From Nectonema munidae (Eukaryota; Nematomorpha; Nectonematoida; Nectonematidae), in assembly GCA_030549495.1 (NCBI GenBank), contig JAUIRK010000955.1, positions 1-64,000 of the forward strand: 64,000 nt of DNA. The letters are read 5' to 3'. The translations under genes were made by a program, and so were the position numbers. Below, piece after piece: positions 48,025 to 60,680 of this stretch. Each line of letters starts with the position of its first letter. The stretch's first letter is position 1. Below the pieces are notes generated by a model. It was not told where the DNA came from. It made no database searches and saw only the letters and a program-made list of their open reading frames with translations.

Positions 48025-48235
48025 AGCAAGAAGATTGATGCAGTCAGAATTACAAACAACGTAATTTGACTTTATAAAATCTGAGTTGTGGTGGAATTGA
48101 GAGCTTGCAGTGCAACTATAATGTCGGGTAATAATGGTGATGTATTCATTGGACAAAAATTCTTTTATAATAATTTTTGAAAATTGTAAAAAAAAAGTTC
48201 GCCCTGCCCCAAAATTTTGAGGATGTGCACGACTG

Positions 48236-48302
48236 GATCGGACCTAAGGACTTGAGTTATCGAATTGCAGTATCTAACCAACCTTATTCACGCCCATCAC
48301 GT
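48236..48302 (-). mobile_element. SINE-A, part 2 of the copy split by a hAT
   Basis: gatcggacctaaggacttga and gttatcgaattgcagtatct, then aaccaaccttattcacgccc, complete the tRNA-like head missing from 45779-45859. Joining at the 8-bp duplication restores the normal SINE-A order. Confidence 0.85.
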
Positions 48303-48931
48303 AATTAACTTTTATATGTAATATACCTGACGTAGTTAACTACTACTTTTTTTTATATACGTGTGGCATACCACAAATGACAAATCTTGTATGAGCGGCA
48401 ATTGTTGCTGGTAAAAATAGGCATCATCATTTGCACCGAATTAATTGCCAATCATATTGCCGTCTTGACAAGTAAACATTTCTCCAAAATAATTTTTTGA
48501 TGATTTTTTCAGTAATCCTTTTGATAGATTTAATTTATTGATTCAGTATATTTAAAGTAACAATCATTTTTTTTTATTGACAACTTTGAAATAGAGAAGT
48601 TCAATCTTTCAAATTGTTTTAACTTATTTTAATTTTATAATTTATCTAATTTTTTAGGGTGCGAAAGGATCCTATCGAGGGGCCTCTATGTAACTAACAA
48701 ACTAAATATACGAAAGCTCACCCTAATGAGGCTTGTCTTTTTGTGGGATCTAGGTTTTCATTAAATTTCTCTTATTGTAATCAAATCTTCCTTGTAATAT
48801 TATGAATAATTTTCGTTGTAAACTTTTTTATAAAAAATTTAAAAATAGATTTTTTTTTTCAAGGAAACAAATAAATAGATTAGTAGAAGTTTATTAGAAG
48901 TGAATGAATACGAGTTTCGCATATAAATAAA
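48303..48931. other. AT-rich stretch between two SINE-A copies
   Basis: No gene or element recognised. Confidence 0.5.
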
Positions 48932-49459
48932 GGTAAAGATACCGTGGGATATTTTCATCGAGAAGGCACAATTGCACTGCTTGTATTATTAATTAATTAA
49001 TTAATTAAGTTGTTTTGTGACGTTCGCACCCATCCTTTCGGATATCGTGGCCCGCCCGGAATGCTGAGTCCAAGTCTAACTGGACTTTCCATCCCACTAA
49101 ACACCTATCGGCCCTTGTTACAAAAGAATAGCTATACCTTGTTATATATATATTATTTTACAAGAATTTATGTGACAATATATAAATACAACTGAGTGAA
49201 AGATACAATCCTAACGCGAACGCTCCTAATTTGAGAAACAAACTTATTGTCTAGTGATAGCTTGATTACTAACCACGTAGAATCGCGTCGCTAGAGCACT
49301 ACCTAACCGTAAAAACCTTTGAATTCTTCAGAGGAAGAAAACCAGGGTAAAAAACCGGCTGCTTGTATCGAACTATGAGGAAAGTAGGCTTGATGAAGAT
49401 CGAAGTCAAGGCCATAAGTTATCGAAATCCAGTATCTAATCAACCTTACTCACTCCTCC
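48932..49459 (-). mobile_element. SINE-A copy, split by a SINE-B
   Basis: Parts 48932-48986 and 49369-49459 form one SINE-A (ggtaaagataccgtgggat ... gaggaaagtaggcttgatga ... aaccttactcactcc). The break falls in the word ctgcttgtat, which is duplicated on both sides of the inserted SINE-B. Confidence 0.85.
48987..49358 (-). mobile_element. SINE-B, full length 372 bp, 10-bp target duplication
   Basis: Same element and same length as at 41284-41655, ending in ccgg at 49358 (its 5' end) and carrying the (TTAA)n tail at 48987. ctgcttgtat is repeated at 48977-48986 and 49359-49368. Few substitutions against the 41 kb copy (for example in ctgaatgaaa versus ctgagtgaaa). Confidence 0.92.
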
Positions 49460-49479
49460 ATGATGAAGAAAAAGGTGCA

Positions 49480-51312
49480 GATTCTGCTGAAGCAGAAGTT
49501 TAGTTACGAGATTAATGCCTAAAGTCTGAATACTCTCATCCAGACATTTTAATGCAGAAGAGATATAGGAGGCTATACATAAAAGCGGATTAAAATTTTT
49601 ACTTCTTTCTGATGAAAAAGAGAAAAATGAAGAAGCAGGCTCAATTCAAAAGGCTAATGATGAAGATATTGAAGAATTTTTTTATGACAGAAATAATTAT
49701 CTAGACGAAGCATTTGATGATTTTATTGATGAAGATCAGTATGGGTATAAAAATGATGAAGAAAACTCCGGTTCAGATATGGAAGATATGTATGAGTTGG
49801 AAGAATCTTCTAGCACTGACATTAAAGTAAGTGATTCTGCTGATGTTGAAAGTGAGTCAGAAGTTGTAAGTGCTAATGAAATCAATTTTTCACGACAAGC
49901 TTTAATGGTAGAAAAAGAGCAAGAAATATTGTTAGCAAATTAAAGAAAAGCATCCATGATTTCAATTCTGAATCATTATTTGAACTATTTTTTAAACATT
50001 TAATTTTGTACACAATTCAAAAGTATACCAACCGTAAAGTATCCGATATAAAAAGATTCAGTAAAAACCAATACTTTTATATGAAATTTTTTTCGCTCAA
50101 TGAAATAAAAGCTTGTTTGGCCTTGATAATCAGAGCTGGTTTGGTTGACTTCACTTCTCTCTTGGAATTGTGGAATCCTCTGGATGGTAGACCTTTTTAT
50201 AGAGTTGTGATGGGGTTACAAAGGTTTCATTTTTTTTTAGAACTGTTAGATTCGACAATTTTAGAAGTCAAAAACAAAGAGTGGTAAATGATAGAATCGC
50301 AGTGGTAAGAGAGATATGGGATATTTTCAACAATAACTTGACCAAATACTTTGAGCCTCCCGAAACACTCACTGTCTAAGAGCAGTTATTGGGTTGTAGA
50401 GGTAAAGTTCCTGGACGCACGTACATACTTTCAAAGCCTAGTAAGTAGGGGCTAAAAATATTTTGGATATGCGATGCTGAAACTGGGTTTGCATTTAGAG
50501 GAAAATGGCACAGTTCACAAAGGTCTGGGTAAAGACGTTGTTTTGGAATTGTCCAAACCGTTTTATGGTTCCGGTCGTGATATTGTGACGGACAATTTTT
50601 TCACATCACATGAACTTGCAAAGTCTCTTTTAGAACATAACCTCACATTACTTGGTACAATTAGAAGTCACAGAAGAGAAGTACCTAAGGGTTAGGAAAA
50701 ACAAGAAGAGACAACTATTTTCTTCTATTTTTTTGCATCATCATGAAAACAAAATTTTCATGGTTTCTTATATCGCGAAAAAAAAACAAAAAGGTTATTT
50801 TGCTCAGCTCATCACATTGCGGCAAACAAGTGGTCAACGAGAAGGAGAAGCGCCCAACATTGATTCTCGATTATAACTATGGTAAAAGGGGTGTGGACCA
50901 ACTTGATTAACCTGGAGGAATTTACATGCCGAAGAAAAACAAATAGATAGCCTCTCTTATATTTATTCAATTTGATTGACGTGGCTGTGAACAACTCATT
51001 TATATTATTAAGAAATGACGCCCATTTCCAAACAAGAAGAGAATTTATGAAAGACTTGACGATAAAATTAGCCAAAGCTTCTGTTGAGTACAGATATAAA
51101 AATAACAAAAAGCTTTCTTTAAGAAATTTTGAGGCAGCAAAACTTTTTGGCCTGATTGAAGAAAATGTGATTTTTGTTGAAGAAAAGAAAAAAGTAGAAA
51201 GATGTTTTGTGTGCCGAAAATGGACTCGTTCAAAATGTGATAATTGTTTTCAGTTGGTTTGTCCACTTCATAAAAAAGATGCTAAAAAGATTATTTGCAA
51301 TTCATGCTCATA
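49480..51312 (+). pseudogene. piggyBac transposase with C-terminal cysteine domain, broken
   Basis: Cut-and-paste transposase of the DDE_Tnp_1_7 (piggyBac) family. An acidic N-terminal region is open at about 49617-49943 (DEDIEEFFYDRNN, DDFIDEDQYGYKNDEENSG). The catalytic core follows: KFFSLNEIKACLALIIRAGL and LLELWNPLDGRPFYRVVMG (50086-50210), a damaged stretch containing the first-aspartate region, then LGKDVVLELSKPFYGSGRDI and IVTDNFFTSHELAKSLLEHN (second aspartate, 50531-50640). The C-terminal frame 50972-51313 has a cysteine-rich finger (CFVCRKWTRSKCDNC...CPLHK...CNSC) typical of these proteins. At least five stops or shifts separate the frames, so it is inactive. Terminal repeats and TTAA target sites were not securely identified. 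Confidence 0.85.
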
Positions 51313-53440
51313 ATTTTTTTCACGATTAATATAAATTTAATAAAATTTTTGAAACTTCATCTATTTTACATTTTTCTTGTATTCAAGTAAGTATATCTCA
51401 TTATTTACATACACCATCTTTTTTATACTCTATAAAAGCATATGTTACAAAATGTAACAAACAATAGCTTTAAGATAATTTTTTTACCACGGGTCTGGTG
51501 AGTATCATTCAAATACAAATTCTTAGATGAACAAACTTATTTTCTAAAATTAACTTATAATAGGATATGATGAGGCTTAAACACAAAGCAGTTTTGTAAG
51601 TCGACCTTTGCTCTGCACATACAAATCTTAGTATGGCATTAAAAAATATAAAATTAATGCTTTTCCCTGTAACACTACGCCATTTTAATTCAGCGAAGCG
51701 ATCGAGGTATGATGAGTGCCTTAAAAGCTTATTATCGTAAAGAAATGTCTACATGGATTTTACCTGGACTTGAAAGTAATGGAAAAGTAGAAAGCTAATA
51801 AACAAATACATCATGTTGTTTTTATGTTAACCCATGTACAATATTATATCAAATTATTCATCTAATGCTTACTAGACTTCCTTTAAAGGAGCAGGAGACT
51901 TATGCTAAAATGCGTTTATAGAAAAAGACGGATTGTAATTTTATTACACTGACAATTTTCGTCTTTGTCCGTTAACCGGTTGCTTATCGTTACCAAAATC
52001 TGTCCGTCAGACCTACTTACACTTGTCTTTCCTTTACATTCCGAGTACCTAGAGGAGAATTAGTATAGGCCCGTACCACTTTTGGCGGACTGTATTTTAA
52101 AAAAGCTTTTTACAGTTTGTTACTCAAATTTATTCTAGATAACAATACTTGAATTTTTGACGATGATGACAAATGACAAAATGAAATAATTGGTTAATTT
52201 GCGAAAAGTGATCTTTATTTAAATGAAAAAAATATTTTGAAGAACAGAGTGATTTCGATACTGTTTCCGATGAAGAGCGAAAACGTACGTTTCGGTTGTT
52301 AGGCTGAGCGAAAACGGTACGAAAATAACAAGTTCATAGCATTGACTCTACTCTTGATGAAAATACTTTTGATCCAATATTGTATATAAATAGAATGCAG
52401 AGTTTTGAAGAATTTACAGGTTATCTTGGTCTAAAAAATAAAAAAGCAGTGAGACCTTGTTATGGAGTAGCGCATTTCCATTGGTTGCTGAATGTCAAAA
52501 ATTATGTGATGTTTGAATACAGTAACCATAACATTTCTTATGAATCTGTACATCATCGGGGCCAAATTAGCCTTTCAGCATTTTTAGCTTTCATTTTTTT
52601 TTAGATTTTTAGTCTTTCAACATTTTTGCCTTATCATGTCTTTCATCGAAAATAGAGGTTACATACTTATGTGCTTTCATGAACCTTGTAACAAGTATGA
52701 TTTCTACCGCCAATCATTTAAGAACATATAACGTGATAACTTTGCACAGCTTCCCATATATATCTTGTACCCAGCACCAAAGCAAATGATTTGAAAAGTA
52801 TCATGACGCCTTCAATAGAGTATTCGATGAATAAATCGTGATATTATTGTTGATTCAACATATTATAAGATACAAAGTATCATAAATCGCTTGCAATAAA
52901 ACAAAACTTTCGTAAGTTTTGTCAAAAAAAAAATCAAAATTTGAAAAAAACTTTAATCATCATTAAAGTAAAAGTATTGTTTGGATTTATGTATTTGAGA
53001 GGACTTTTTGGGATGAATCAATAATGAAAATGAAGGACATTTTGTCCTCACTTGAATTATGTCAAAAAGCGTCTATCAACTCTTACTCAGTAATCTAATG
53101 TTTAGCTATTATCGTGAATGACATGGAATTTGGTAATCAAAAAAATTGATAAATTTGGTTTATATATGAACTTTTTTTATCACTGATATTACCAAATATA
53201 TATTGAATATAAATATCGCGCCATTTTTGCCTATTGATTATTATATCGATATATCAAATATTATGTTTACTTTTTACACTTTTATTATCATGTTTTGTAC
53301 AAGTTAGCATCAGTCTCTTTTTGATTTTCCCCACCCTGAAATCCCACCCTATAACTATTGTTGTTTTTATCGTTTTTCTGTACATCTTACCATATCCATG
53401 AATTGTGTGTGTTTCTTTCTTTAAATAAATCGTAAATCAT
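51313..53440. other. Intergenic with possible second transposase scrap
   Basis: At 52240-52600 a plus-strand text (SDFDTVSDEERKR, then DENTFDPILYINRMQSFEEF) has the acidic flavour of piggyBac N-termini, but no diagnostic motif. Otherwise nothing recognised. Confidence 0.35.
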
Positions 53441-53444
53441 GACT

Positions 53445-53610
53445 AGCACAAGAGCAAAAAGCTCGCTAGAGCCAAAAAAAACACTATACTGATGTACCGC
53501 TAATGTTAAACTATGAACAAATTGGTATCGATGAGGAATCGAACCCAAAGGCTTCCGTGATGAGTCCATCATCTCAATCAACCTGCCATGCCACCGAAAG
53601 TGAGTGTATC
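53445..53610 (-). mobile_element. tRNA-derived SINE related to SINE-A
   Basis: On the minus strand: ggcaggttgattgagatgat, then an intact B box (gggttcgattcc), then cctcatcgatacc and ttcatagtttaacattagcg. The head-to-body spacing is that of SINE-A (ttcatagttcgatacaagcg), but the sequence is clearly diverged. It is a separate subfamily. Confidence 0.7.
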
Positions 53611-56600
53611 TGATTGACATCTAGCAATGTCAATCTTGCAATATCAGTAATGAAAGAGCACATTCATTATTTCGCATTTAAAACAATCGTTGCAATAATA
53701 TCTGATGTACATATTTCCATATGCTGTTTCCATTCATAGTTTTCTTATGTAAAGAATAAACAGTATAACTTTTATCATCTTGTTTGCTATTCATTAAATT
53801 AATCCCTTTTACTTTCGCATAAGGTAAAAATAATATACAAAACATGGCATATAAAGTTTATGTTATATGAAAAACTTTTAACAGTTTCTTCGTGTTATTA
53901 TGCTCAATGGTTGTTTACTAACTTTGTCTTTACACGTGGAAGAATTTAGAAGCCACATGTTGAGTCACGTGACAATTAAAAGTATAATCAAAATGCACCT
54001 TAGGAAAAGTCACAAAATTTTTCTTTTCTGTGTTACTAATCAGACTTGTTAACATTTCTGTGCTAAAAATTTTAAAATTTAATTTTAAGCAACATTGCAT
54101 TTCAGTACAGGGTAATCAATCCACAAACATAATTTATTAGGAAAGTCTCAAATTCCTCGAAATCCTCTAAAAACGCGTTATAAGAGTGATTTTTAACATG
54201 AAGAAGTTTGATCACACTGCAGAAATTTTTAATCGAAATAAAATTTTAAAATTAGAAGAAATTTTTAAACATAGAGTTGAAGTATTTCTCTAAAAAAATT
54301 CAAAGACCAGAAGCTCAAAACAATAACGATATATTACAGTCTTAAAGTGTCGGATATTTAACTTTTAAAAATTCAAATGAATTGGTAACAATAAACATCT
54401 CCCTCGAAAATTTACTTGTCATTACCTTCATTTAAAAAAAATTATAAATCACCTTTTAAGTACATACAAACTATGACCTATTAGTTTTTTCTTTCTCCCT
54501 CAAACGGGAACTTTTTAAATAGAAACTATTAGTAACAGACAAGTTTTACTTTTTTATTGGAAAAAATATAATAACGGCAATTTTTGGCCTATGATATTTA
54601 TAATTAAAATTTTATACATGTTGTGAATATATATCAATTTTTTCAACTGGTTGTTATTATCCGATAATAGATTGACGGTAAAAGACATCAAGTTTTCTTT
54701 ATCATATCCATTTGAATTTTGAAAGCATCTTCTAGCGATCTTGCAAGCAACATAGTTTATCCGAAAGATAGTTTTGAAACTTATGATATTCAATGCCACA
54801 TTTAATTGATGATATTCAATTAATCAGAGAATCACGGAAAATTTCTTCTCGGTAGACGTCAGACGTCACATTTTTAAACTAGAATTTTTTGCTCAAATTT
54901 TGTAATTCTTTCGCATACTTGTGGTTTTCTTGTAACAAGTAGATGGAGCATTTAGATGGTGTTTTTCCCTTAACAAAATATTGATTCTAGTTTCTGTAAA
55001 GCCAGGTCAAGCGTACTTATATTATCAACGTATTTTAAGACATGTGGTTTTACGTCTTTTACTTTATTCACATTGTTTTCAGGTAAATGTTCCAAAAAGT
55101 TTTTGAAAATAACACTCAAAGGTTTCCACTTTTCGAAACAATCATCATTGTAGGGCTTAATTTCCAAAATTGGAGGCTTTAATATTTTATCCAAGGATAA
55201 AGGGTTACCGCGTAATAAGAACTTAATATAGTAAGAGATTTAACCTTATGACGAGAAAGATTTATTCAGAAATAACGGTAATATAAAATCTCTTTTAAGT
55301 GTGGTACAGTAGCAAAGTAATATAATGCAACACGTGTAACCACATTTTAATTTTAAGAGACTTATTTGTTAGCTGGGTGATGATTGCTGTATGACTTCTG
55401 AAGTCGTCGTATTTGTACACACGTCATAGTTTTCTACCTTTTTCTTTAAATAAAATAATCAAGTATATATGTAAAAATCAAAAACATACTGTTAATAGGG
55501 TTTCTCTTGCTACTGATTGAATGAATATTTTTATGATGCAGACACATTGAAAATAAAGACAAAATGACAGAAACCTAAAAAAACTTATTATTTGCCTTTC
55601 TTCTCACTAAGCTTTATGGATGAAAACAACTTTGTACCAGTATACAAGTTGAAATGGTTCAAAGATATTTTGGCTTCGATATAACTCTGCCTCTAATTCA
55701 AATTTATTCATAGGCGGATTTTTCCAACAACAACAAAAGTAGGCAAATTCAGCCTCAAGAACTACTACTCAAGAGGCCTAATTGTTATTGAAATGGCATA
55801 TTTTTTTAGATATTGATCTAGATAGATGGGAAAATGATCTCGATCGGGAATAAAACTAAGGCCAAGTGAATTTAGACCCTTGCCCCCATCACTGGGCCAT
55901 TTATCGAGGATAAATTAAGGTCGGCATCTGAATAGTATTACTGGACTCTTACAGTATCATTTCTGTGGCATATCTTTTTCTAAAGAGATTTTAGATCAAA
56001 ATATTAATAACACGATAATATGAACTATAAATTAAAATTAAAGTTAATATTTATATATTAAAAATTGATTTCTTAATTCTCTTTTTTCCCATTATTAAAA
56101 TGGTTTTTTAAAAAATTCTAAGAAGGAACAAATTGTTTTAAAAAGTTCAAAATATATTTGACTATATAATAATAAATGTTATTAATATTGTATATTTAAA
56201 AAAACAGAAAAGTAAATTACTCCTTCAGACACAATGGTTCGTCACAGATCAATAAATTAAAATTGTTTGCTTCAACCATTTTTGTAATATTCCAAAGGAA
56301 AAGTAGATAATTAATTTTCCGAATTAAATATCTGAAAGGATTACGATGGATAGCATATTTTTTGAATTGAATACTATTTTTAATTAATATTTATATTAGG
56401 TAAATTTGGGCTTGAATGATTTTATTGAAAATGCGAAATTTCTCTTAAAGTATTTAAAGATAGGCTAGGATTATAGAGTATCAATTACAATTTAAGAAGC
56501 TAACTTATTCTTTGCATTGTAGGTTTATATATGTAATCTATATAATTTCCCTGTGAATACTTCCTTCGTTAACCAATTGTTCTGTCCTAACGTGTAGTAG

Positions 56601-57839
56601 CAAGCACTTTTTATTTTCAATAAGCTCAAACTATAAGAATGATTAGCATTTAAACTTATGTAGATTCCAACGTACCATATGTGTGTCAGATTTTTTTAAA
56701 ACTAAAAAGATCAAATTTTAATGCATAGTTTAGCACTTTCAGGATCAGTGTGACAATGACCGTGTTCCAAGAAATAGTCTTCGTCAAGTAATTCAATTAA
56801 AAAAGAAAGCAGACTACTAGTATTAAAAATTCCACTTGTCAAAACGTTAAAGCTGCGTGCGGAGATTTAATTTCCTTAGAAAGAATAATCGGAATATTAT
56901 GAATGGTGAATTTCGAAACATTAGTGTATCTAACCATGATGTATATCACAAAAACCGGCATAATTTTGTGTTCAACAAACAAGAAAGAATAAAATCATGT
57001 CAATAAAATAACTCTTATCCTCAAAGTATGCCTTTTTCTCAATGTAAAGAAACAACGTTTAGACGATGAAACTTGTTTATAATATTGAAAAAATTCCAGC
57101 GAAGGAAAACTATTTTTCTTAATTTAAATCTAGAAGTATTGATCCAAATTTTTCAAAAATAAATGAAATCTAAACGTATAATTTATTTTCAGCACAATCT
57201 ACTTTGGTTTTTAGATGTACTACAATTTTATTTATCAAAATATTAAAAGAGGGAGGTCAATTCGGTCTCTAAATATATAGATATTTAATATTGCATTGAG
57301 GCCAAATTGTCCTTAAACGATGTTAAAATTGGTATGTACATCAGCTCTATCTTACAATACGCATCCCTGCATTTAAGGAATTTTTAATTTAAAATGTTAA
57401 CGTTGAGCCGGTTTCAATATTATCGCCTATTCTGCTACCGATTTAGAAAGTAGCCAATTTTAATTCTATTTCTAGATTTAATTAATATATTCATCTACAA
57501 TATTTGCCTCGACATTTTAGCAGGCACGTATTTTAGTCCATCTTTTGAAATGCTTGTGTATACTAAATTTATTCAACAACTTTATTCTAAAAAGATTTTT
57601 ATTTTAACTCATATTTCGTTTTTTTTCTTTTACTTTTTTTTATATAGTTTATTTAGTTAGGATGGGTTTATGGCCTTGCGAAATATCCTATCACATATCG
57701 TATTCTATCTTTTGTTATATTCCATATCTATATTATTTTTTATGTGTGTATGTAAACCTTGTTATCTTCACTCTATGATAAATAAACTTCTTCACTCACG
57801 TGATACTGAATGTAATCAATCAACTTTTTAGACAAAAAC
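53611..57839. other. Long AT-rich stretch, likely upstream of the PI3K exon
   Basis: No gene recognised. Small open frames at 54554-54799 and 54970-55194 have no family resemblance. Fragments of the type gaggccaaattg/caaattcagcctcaa occur near 55.74 and 57.29 kb. A retroelement fossil fragment is listed separately. Confidence 0.45.
56730..56900 (+). mobile_element. LTR retroelement fossil fragment (third)
   Basis: atgaccgtgttccaagaaat and aattaaaaaagaaagcagac parallel the fossil fragments at 16.1 and 21.87 kb. Very short, broken and old. Confidence 0.3.
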
Positions 57840-57879
57840 CTAAAATTTTTACATTGAGGCACTTTGATTCTTCCTAATC

Positions 57880-58177
57880 ATGATAGATGTACTTTTTCTA
57901 TTGCCTACTGGTATTTCAATCAGTTTACCCTGTTCCAATGATCACAATCTAGAAGTTATCAAAGAAACTGTATGGGAGGCTGCTAAGGATTATCCTTTAT
58001 TCAATTTGTTGGCTCCCTGCACTGACTACATCTTCAGAGGCATCAACTTGCAAGGCAAGGAAGAAGACTTCGCTGACGAAGCAAAAAGGCTGCCCGATTT
58101 GCGTCTTTTCAAGCCATACCTCACTTTGATTAAATCCAGTGGTAACAAAGCTGAAAAAGTTTTCAATTCCCAACTGA
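57880..58177 (+). CDS. Class I PI3-kinase catalytic subunit, p85-binding domain exon
   Basis: About 99 residues match the adaptor-binding domain at the N-terminus of p110 subunits, which phosphorylate phosphatidylinositol-4,5-bisphosphate at the membrane in insulin/growth-factor signalling and bind the p85-type regulatory subunit through this domain. Visible blocks: VLFLLPTGISISL, EVIKETVWEAAKDYPLFNLL, YIFRGINLQGKEEDFADEAK, RLPDLRLFKPYLTLI and KAEKVFNSQL. The order and spacing agree with animal p110s (LLPTGI, YPxFNLL, EExxDExRRLxDxRxFxPxL). The start ATG at 57880 is taken because family similarity begins there. The exon probably ends at 58177, where the frame meets a donor-like gtaatt; beyond it the frame continues 22 codons without similarity. 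No further p110 exons were recognised in the next 5.8 kb, so they must lie beyond large introns, or this is an isolated copied exon. Confidence 0.8.
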
Positions 58178-58307
58178 GTAATTTATTTCCTTTTTTAATG
58201 AAATTTGTCACCACTTTTTCACTCAACTACATCGATGTTTGATAAACACGATCGGGGGCGATCAAAAGTTGATAAAGTCATTTTTGCATGCATCCATGCG
58301 GTTCTAG

Positions 58308-58868
58308 GTAACTCCCAATATCGAAAAGTTTCAAAAGACAAATTATAATTTGAAAATGTTCAAAAACTTAGGAAAACGATGAATATTTGTTGTTTTTTGA
58401 AGAATTATTTTTCTTCTGTTTGAAAAAAAAATCAAAATTTTCCAATCTTTTTTCATCAAGTACTGTTGAATACGTAGGGCATATTGTTGTTTTCAAGTAA
58501 AGACTAATGAAAAATGATGTAGGACATATGAATGATGCATAGAAAAATGGAAGAAGCCATTTAGATTATAGATTGTAATGAATTGATTGCCTGGGAACAA
58601 CATATAATGCAAGATTTGATGCCTAGTGTAGAACATGAGAAGTGGAGAAGTATTTCACAAAAATAATGAATCACATATTTAATAAAAATTCAGTGATTGG
58701 GTGAAACGTTCTTTTTTTAGCGCACTAAGAAGATTGAAAAGTTTTGATTATTTTTTCAAACAGAAGAAAAATAATTTTTCAAAAAAAACAAATATTCTTA
58801 GCTTTCCTAAACTTTTAAACATTTTCCCATTTTATCTGTGTTTTGAAACTTTTTGATTTTGGGAGTGA
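58308..58868. mobile_element. Inverted-repeat element, about 560 bp, behind the PI3K exon
   Basis: The left arm (ctcccaatatcgaaaagttt to about 58460) and right arm (about 58725-58868, ...gaaactttttgattttggga) are complementary over about 150 bp, sharing attatttttcttctgtttga and its complement. The interior is non-coding. It would lie in the putative intron. Superfamily unassigned; outer text contains catgcatccatgc words on both sides. Confidence 0.7.
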
Positions 58869-60600
58869 AACTACTGGGTGTCAAATTGTCAAGGAGTAAA
58901 ATTACCGCGAGTCAATTTACCGGTCACGCATCCATGCATATCTTACTATTGAGAACTGTTATAAGTCAATCTCAATTTTTTCATTGGGCCAGTAAAGTCA
59001 TTAATTTCCCCATTTTGTTAAAAAGACCATTTTTATGTGTTTCAGTAAGTTTTTTTTTGAATTTTAAATCTTTATCTTTTCCGCCAATTTTTGAAATTGA
59101 GAGAACAGCTATCAAAAAGAGAAATTTTTTGGCACATATTTTTTATTGTGAATATAATAGGTATGTTTTTTAATATGATTTTTAAAGTTAATTTTCTTAT
59201 TTTATTAACCCTTTGAGGCATAAGTTTTCTAAAATTTGTAATTCTAAGTTTGCTTTTCTTATCAATCAGTTTTTATATACTTAAATCAAACGATTTTTAT
59301 TTCATCCCATTGTGTCTGAAAGAGTAACAATTAATTGAAAAAATAAGCCAAAGAGTTGTTTTCAAAATGCTTGGTCTTTGTTAAAGTTTTCTAAAATTGA
59401 TATGTCTTATACCATTTTTAATTATATTTGGTCTTTTTGCAATTCTATTTTGTTTTTTTTCAATTCTATTTTGTCCTTTTGCAATTGTATCTGAATTCCG
59501 ATGTTTTGATATGTTTAATTTTTATTCAAACTCTTTTTTGATATTTTAAAATAATTTTCATATTAAATTTTCTAAATTTTTCACAACGCAATAAAAATTT
59601 TTCAAATTATATTTCTTCAATAATTTTTTTATTTTCTTTTTAATTGACTAATTTTTTTATTAGGCAAAATAGAATTACAAAAGGACACACTGAAACTAAA
59701 AATGGTATATATTTACACAATGATCCCATGTATGTATTTTAAATAAACCTTCTTTCAGAAATCAAAATAATATATGCCGTTATATAAAGGCCTGATGTCT
59801 TTTTGTAGAATTTTTCAAGACGCCACTAAATGTTTATATGTAGTGTTTCTATTTTTTCATCGCGTTCCCAGGAATTGGATTTTTTCAAATACTCTAATAA
59901 TGTTAGAAGATTGTCTTCAAAATCAAAGATTGGCAATCAATGAAGCCATTTTCTTCATCTGATTGTGAAGATTCATAATTTGAACAAATTTCGTTAAAAT
60001 TTTTTTTACTCCAATTAGAGCATATTCGAATATATGTTTTTTATCTGGCAGAAAAATTAAATCATTCGCATTATTGAAACTTTCATATATTTTTTTCCTA
60101 AATTTTAATATTATAGTAAGCCAATTAGTTTCGGATTTCGTCTTTGAACAACTCTTTGAGTAAATTTATAGTAAATAATTATAATTAAAAATTTTAAACT
60201 CCGCCCCCAAATCCTTTTTAGATTAACAGGGTATTTATGTAAGTTAATTTATCAATGAATATAAACTTATTTTTTATTTAGTTTAAAAAAAATAATTATG
60301 AATCCTTAAAAAATAATTTAAGGATCCCAGGTTCCCCGGAAAGAATCACTAATTTTCGGGAACACACATTATCATTTTTTAAGGTGGGATCCTGTTTTCC
60401 TGGCAAAGAATCATTATTTACATGCCCAATAGCCTATGAATACTCTAGCGTCCACTATGATTTTCCATGTTATAAAAGCTGCAGTCCTTCTATCACAGGT
60501 ATAAATAGAAAAATCAGCACATTTGAGTAAAACTTTTTGTGAACCATTAAATATTATGTTTTCCATTTAAAGTGGGTATACCCTCCGATTTTGCAACCCT
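58869..60600. other. AT-rich putative intron sequence
   Basis: No p110 exon recognised. At 59432-59490 and 59661-59690 the minus strand shows two to three units like aaaatagaattgcaaaagga with a 21-bp step, related to the satellite at 16.9 kb. 60325-60345 and 60385-60410 share similar gggatcc.ggttccc-type text. Confidence 0.4.
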
Positions 60601-60607
60601 GATATTT

Positions 60608-60680
60608 AGGGATTCAACCCATTACCGATCAGAATAACCGAATGATATCTCATGTAAAGCAGGCGATTTGTATTAAAAAG
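60608..60680 (+). repeat. Dispersed repeat, copy 1
   Basis: caacccattaccgatcagaa, ccgaatgatatctcatgtaa and gcaggcgatttgtatta match, with about 15-20% differences, the segment at 61855-61925. The element type is not known. Confidence 0.6.

Larger units (their letters stand above)
45860..48235 (-). mobile_element. hAT element, 2.4 kb, inserted in SINE-A
   Basis: Left terminus caggggcgcacatcc and right terminus ggatgtgcacgactg are inverted repeats with three mismatches. The octamers gatcgaac (45852-45859) and gatcggac (48236-48243) are the target duplication, one base diverged and spanning part of the SINE-A B box. Inside are an inverted-unit minisatellite (46.0-46.9 kb) and a degenerate minus-strand transposase (46.96-47.76 kb). 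Related termini occur at 32.58, 33.04 and 39.27 kb. Confidence 0.88.

Noticed and set aside
52230-52604. Second piggyBac-like gene
   Set aside because: Acidic composition only; no catalytic motif or cysteine domain.
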